DNA from: Haloferacaceae archaeon
GTDB taxonomy: Archaea; Halobacteriota; Halobacteria; Halobacteriales; Haloferacaceae
NCBI GenBank assembly: GCA_028274825.1
Contig: JAQCMZ010000198.1
Location: 1 to 8,721, forward strand
Direction of reading: 5' to 3'
DNA: 8,721 nucleotides
The notes under the pieces: model-generated
The model's input: only the letters and a program-made list of their open reading frames with translations
Database searches by the model: none
What the model was told of the DNA's origin: nothing
Shown: positions 6,531-8,721 of the stretch, piece after piece
Layout of the letters: every line of letters starts with the position of its first letter
How positions within the stretch are numbered: the first letter of the stretch is position 1
Program-made: the position numbers and the translations under genes

Positions 6531-6679
6531 GTGTCGGCCTCCGTGAACGTCGGCTTTACTCTTCTGACCCGTGCAGGGAGATCCTGCCGGCCGTGTGCGG
6601 TGGCCCCGACCCTGCGCTCGTCGGGTTCATCTAGCAGTTGAGACACCTCTTCGGGTGTGCGGATAGCGTACACTCTCAT
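6527..6679 (-). CDS. small protein of 50 aa, translationally coupled to the ParB-like gene
   Basis: The frame runs from ATG at 6679 to TGA at 6527-6529 and overlaps the next start as ATGA, a classic coupling arrangement. The protein begins M-R-V-Y-A-I-R-T-P-E-E-V and ends with T-F-T-E-A-D-T. It is highly charged, rich in Arg, Glu and Asp, with no membrane segment, no cysteine and no motif I recognise. A TATA-like element lies about 41 nt upstream of the start, giving a leader of about 14 nt if transcription begins some 27 nt after it. Codon use is less GC-biased than in the large genes. It is supported by its position and promoter only. It might be a partner or antitoxin-like cofactor of the ParB-like protein, but that is speculation. 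Confidence 0.55.
   Translation of the reverse strand: MRVYAIRTPEEVSQLLDEPDERRVGATAHGRQDLPARVRRVKPTFTEADT
6538..6542 (-). promoter_or_regulatory. ribosome binding site of the ParB-like gene
   Basis: On the - strand GGAGG lies seven bases before the ATG at 6530, inside the end of the 50-aa upstream ORF. It is one of the few clear Shine-Dalgarno sites in the window, and it fixes the start of the ParB-like gene and fits translational coupling. Confidence 0.65.
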
Positions 6680-6715
6680 CTGCAACACTAGTTATTTCGC
6701 ACAAATACGACCGAA

Positions 6716-6724
6716 CTAATAAAC
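6716..6724 (-). promoter_or_regulatory. TATA-like element of the small-ORF/ParB operon
   Basis: On the - strand GTTTATTAG lies in an AT-rich pocket about 41 nt before the ATG at 6679. It fits the haloarchaeal TATA consensus (TTTAWA-like) and would place transcription start near 6693. This is a position-based prediction. Confidence 0.45.
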
Positions 6725-6770
6725 TTGGCCGGCAGTACCGTCAGCGTTCACAGACGACACTGGACTGGCG

Positions 6771-6784
6771 GAGGGTGGACCCTC
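6771..6784. repeat. 14-base palindrome GAGGGT-GG-ACCCTC
   Basis: A perfect 6-bp stem around two G, in the gap between the third MFS permease (stop at 6847) and the start of the ParB operon. It could be part of the permease transcript's terminator or an operator for the operon; the sequence alone does not decide. Confidence 0.4.
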
Positions 6785-6825
6785 AGTTTGTGCAGCCGTT
6801 TCGAATAAGAATCAACGTTCCAATA

Positions 6826-6837
6826 ACTGGTACCAGT
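6826..6837. repeat. 12-base palindrome ACTGGTACCAGT
   Basis: A perfect uninterrupted palindrome nine bases after the stop of the third permease. Archaeal dimeric regulators bind such sites, but the position behind a gene makes a 3'-end structure as likely. Confidence 0.4.
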
Positions 6838-6846
6838 ACGCCAGAG

Positions 6847-8052
6847 TCACTCCCGCATCGCCAGTCCGGCGCCCATCGCGATTACTCCGCCGCCGGCCAG
6901 CACGGTTAATCCCGGGAGGAACGACCCCGTCAGGTCGTGAAGCGACCCGATGATGAATGGCCCCAGAAAGCCGCCGATCTCGCCGACAGCGAACACCAGT
7001 CCGATGGCCGCGCCGGTCAGCCCCGGGCCGATTGCCTCGAGGTCTGGTGGAATCGCCCGGACAAGCGCGGAGAGGCCGCCGACCCCGAGCCCGGCGGCGA
7101 CGATGCCGGCGCCCGCAAACACGCTCACACCCCCCGCGATGATGCTGCCCACCCCAGTGGCAGCAATGAACCCACAGCCGACGATCGTCACCCGGCGTGC
7201 TCTGTATCGGTCGGCCAGACCCGGGATGACGAGCACACCGACGACATTAGCACCAATGAGTAGTGTCGTCGTCTGGCCGGCGCGGGCCGGTGAGAGACCG
7301 CGCGATTCCAGGATCGTCGGCAGCCACCCCTGGAGGCCGTGGATGACAAGCAGGTACGTCCCGCCGACGAGCACGACCAGCCGTAACTGTGGGTGTGTCA
7401 GAACCGCTCGGATATCCGCGCGGATCGAGCCCGGAGAGAATCCGGAGTCGTCGGTTGGCGACCCTATTTCGACACCCGACAGTCGCACCAGTGCCAGCCA
7501 GACGCCTGCGTAGCCGGTTGCGACGAGTCCACTCCACAAGAAGAGCTGTCGCCAGCCACCCAGCAATGGGCCCAACAGCGGTCGTCCCAGGCCGAATGCG
7601 CTGGCGGTTCCCGCAGACGCTCCGATGAGATACAGTGAGGAGGGCAGCCCTGTCTCGTCTGAGGGAAACAGTACTGCGACGAGTTTCGGCAAGCCAAACG
7701 TGATCGCCGTGGCACCGACGCCAATCAGCAGTGTAAACGCGAGCATCGACAAGAATCCGGCCGCGTAGGCTCGACCCACCTGTGCCAGGCCGAACACGCC
7801 GAGTCCGGCAGTGAGGCTTCGTGTCGGGCCCAGCCGGTCGACGGCGAGACCCGAGAACAACGCCAAAGGGACGTACGTCAGTGGGACGGCACCGGCGAGG
7901 AGGCCTGCCTCCGTGTTCGAGAGCCCGAGGTCGTCGGTAATGACCGACAGATACGCTGGCAGCGTGAACCACACGAACAACAAGCACGTGTAACTCCCTG
8001 CGCCGGCGACGACAAGAGCATACGCTTGCCTCCGACTCGGCCACTCTGTCAT
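6847..8052 (-). CDS. MFS permease, CynX/NimT-like
   Basis: A 401-aa membrane permease of the major facilitator superfamily with about twelve hydrophobic segments. After TM1 comes L-P-A-Y-L-S-V-I-T-D-D-L-G-L-S (31-45). The motif A loop is S-G-L-A-V-D-R-L-G-P-T-R (67-78). A polar central loop spans about 192-215. A second-half loop is P-G-L-A-D-R-Y-R-A-R-R (277-287). The pattern fits the CynX/NimT branch (cyanate, nitroimidazole or organic-anion related permeases), but the substrate is not determinable. It is only distantly related to the other two permeases here. The ATG at 8052 is preferred over one at 8151: the extra 33 residues are polar, their codons lack the GC-rich third positions of the gene, and a TATA-like element lies 30 nt before 8052, as in leaderless haloarchaeal genes. 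The longer start remains possible. Confidence 0.88.
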   Translation of the reverse strand: MTEWPSRRQAYALVVAGAGSYTCLLFVWFTLPAYLSVITDDLGLSNTEAGLLAGAVPLTYVPLALFSGLAVDRLGPTRSLTAGLGVFGLAQVGRAYAAGFLSMLAFTLLIGVGATAITFGLPKLVAVLFPSDETGLPSSLYLIGASAGTASAFGLGRPLLGPLLGGWRQLFLWSGLVATGYAGVWLALVRLSGVEIGSPTDDSGFSPGSIRADIRAVLTHPQLRLVVLVGGTYLLVIHGLQGWLPTILESRGLSPARAGQTTTLLIGANVVGVLVIPGLADRYRARRVTIVGCGFIAATGVGSIIAGGVSVFAGAGIVAAGLGVGGLSALVRAIPPDLEAIGPGLTGAAIGLVFAVGEIGGFLGPFIIGSLHDLTGSFLPGLTVLAGGGVIAMGAGLAMRE

Positions 8053-8078
8053 CCAACTGCTGAATCGTGTGGTGATCT

Positions 8079-8085
8079 GATAATC
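8079..8085 (-). promoter_or_regulatory. TATA-like element for the third MFS permease
   Basis: On the - strand GATTATC is centred about 30 nt before the ATG at 8052, the spacing expected for a leaderless haloarchaeal transcript. The match to the TATA consensus is modest. Confidence 0.35.
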
Positions 8086-8152
8086 TGCCCGGTCTCGTCG
8101 TCTACCGAGCGGTGAGTCAGCCCGTTCAGAGCCGGAAAAACACTGCGTCACA

Positions 8153-8721
8153 TCCCACAGTAATCACCGAACCGTCTCGCTGGACCGAGACAGGGAGCCA
8201 GCCAAAGGAGGCATCTGGCTCTTGTCTCCACTGAGACTGCCCACCGCTTTTGTGAGCCACTGAGAGACACTTGCTTTCGTCGTCTTCTGTGTCTCGCACG
8301 GGCAGAGTGGGTTCTCCGGACGCTGAACACACGCCCAGCCTCCTGTTCGTCTGCCGGGGTCTCACCGGATCGGCCAGTGTGATTTGGGGATCTGAGACGA
8401 CCAGGGTGGCGCAGTCGACAGATCACACATTCTATACCATCGTTAATTCATCGGTAAACATATAACTCGGCTCTGCACGTTTATCAGCAAGTTTGGTAGA
8501 CCGGCTATAATACCTGTTTTCAAACGTTTCGAACATCAATCGATCTGCCTTTGACCCAGATCTAACTGTCGCATGCACTGATTTGCGACCGACTCAGTGC
8601 TCTCATCGGGACCGACCGGCACAATTACTGCCAGAACACACTGCTCTCAGCACATCTACACACCCCCTAACGGCGTTCATATAGAACCGTGCAGAGCCGA
8701 GCAGATAATTAGGTTTTATCA
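8153..8721. other. gene-free, AT-richer end of the window
   Basis: No convincing gene is seen on either strand; the short frames present lack motifs, and their codon use is unlike that of the surrounding genes. The right part, from about 8440, is richer in A and T and holds a 14-bp inverted repeat, reported separately. Small hairpins occur at 8224-8237 (GTCTC-CACT-GAGAC) and at 8542-8562 (GATCTG with CAGATC). This could be the upstream control region of a gene beyond the window. Confidence 0.5.
8466..8701. repeat. widely spaced 14-bp inverted repeat, possible MITE-like element
   Basis: CTCGGCTCTGCACG at 8466-8479 is the exact reverse complement of 8688-8701. The 208 bases between have no gene. 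A short non-autonomous element with terminal inverted repeats of this size is possible, but no clear target duplication flanks it. A pair of regulator sites is the alternative. Confidence 0.4.

Noticed and set aside
6553..6560. AGTAAAG as a TATA box about 27 nt before the ParB-like start
   Set aside because: It lies inside the coupled 50-aa ORF, and a Shine-Dalgarno is present at the same start, so a leaderless start there is less likely than read-through from the promoter near 6720.
5979..6641. + strand frame of 220 codons
   Set aside because: It is antisense to the ParB-like gene, which has clear family motifs, a ribosome site and a coupled upstream ORF.
8126..8426. - strand frames of 79 and 92 codons upstream of the third permease
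   Set aside because: They overlap each other in different frames, have no recognisable motif, and their codon use does not resemble the neighbouring genes.
1..8721. CRISPR arrays, tRNA and rRNA genes
   Set aside because: I looked for evenly spaced direct repeats and for tRNA T-loop/acceptor patterns and saw none.

Overview
The window looks like a piece of a haloarchaeal (class Halobacteria) chromosome or megaplasmid. The evidence is high GC with GC-rich third codon positions, an acidic-residue bias in the soluble proteins, archaeal TATA-like promoters, a DUF4112 membrane protein, haloarchaeal-type IS1341 TnpB genes and a ParB-like protein of a haloarchaeal type. No rRNA, tRNA or CRISPR array was seen. 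The content (three transporters, two TnpB elements, one small ParB-type operon and several gene-poor stretches) suggests an accessory region shaped by insertion sequences rather than a core operon.

Layout from left to right: (1) the 3' end of a tnpB gene (1-210), followed by a striking two-hairpin structure closed by an 11-bp outer stem (230-306), probably the element's right end or omega-RNA scaffold. (2) A + strand MFS permease (352-1557) that starts only 46 nt after that structure, has no ATG or GTG start, and may be 5'-truncated. (3) Convergent to it, a DUF4112 two-helix membrane protein (1787-2164, -). (4) A gene-poor stretch of about 390 bp. (5) A second, - strand MFS permease (2558-3823), a clear paralogue of the first. 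(6) A complete tnpB-only IS1341-type element (about 4027-5591, +), with matching left and right hairpins. Its ORF has no stop inside the element and runs 82 codons into flanking DNA. (7) A 450-bp flank with a possible broken reading frame. (8) A - strand two-gene operon: an unreported 50-aa ORF (6527-6679) that overlaps by ATGA a 162-aa protein (6042-6530), which joins a possible Sm-like barrel to a ParB/sulfiredoxin-like domain. (9) A third MFS permease of CynX/NimT type (6847-8052, -). (10) A gene-free, AT-richer end with a widely spaced 14-bp inverted repeat that could bound a MITE-like element.

Functionally, the three permeases are probably independent organic-anion or small-solute transporters; nothing in the window identifies their substrates. 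The TnpB proteins are RNA-guided nuclease relatives. The intact one has Asp at the first and third RuvC positions, but shows Gly-Asp where Glu-Asp is usual at the second. The most notable observations are this non-canonical RuvC site, the structured RNA-like right ends, the position of each tnpB next to the 5' end of a paralogous transporter gene, the coupled small ORF/ParB pair, and the terminal inverted repeat.
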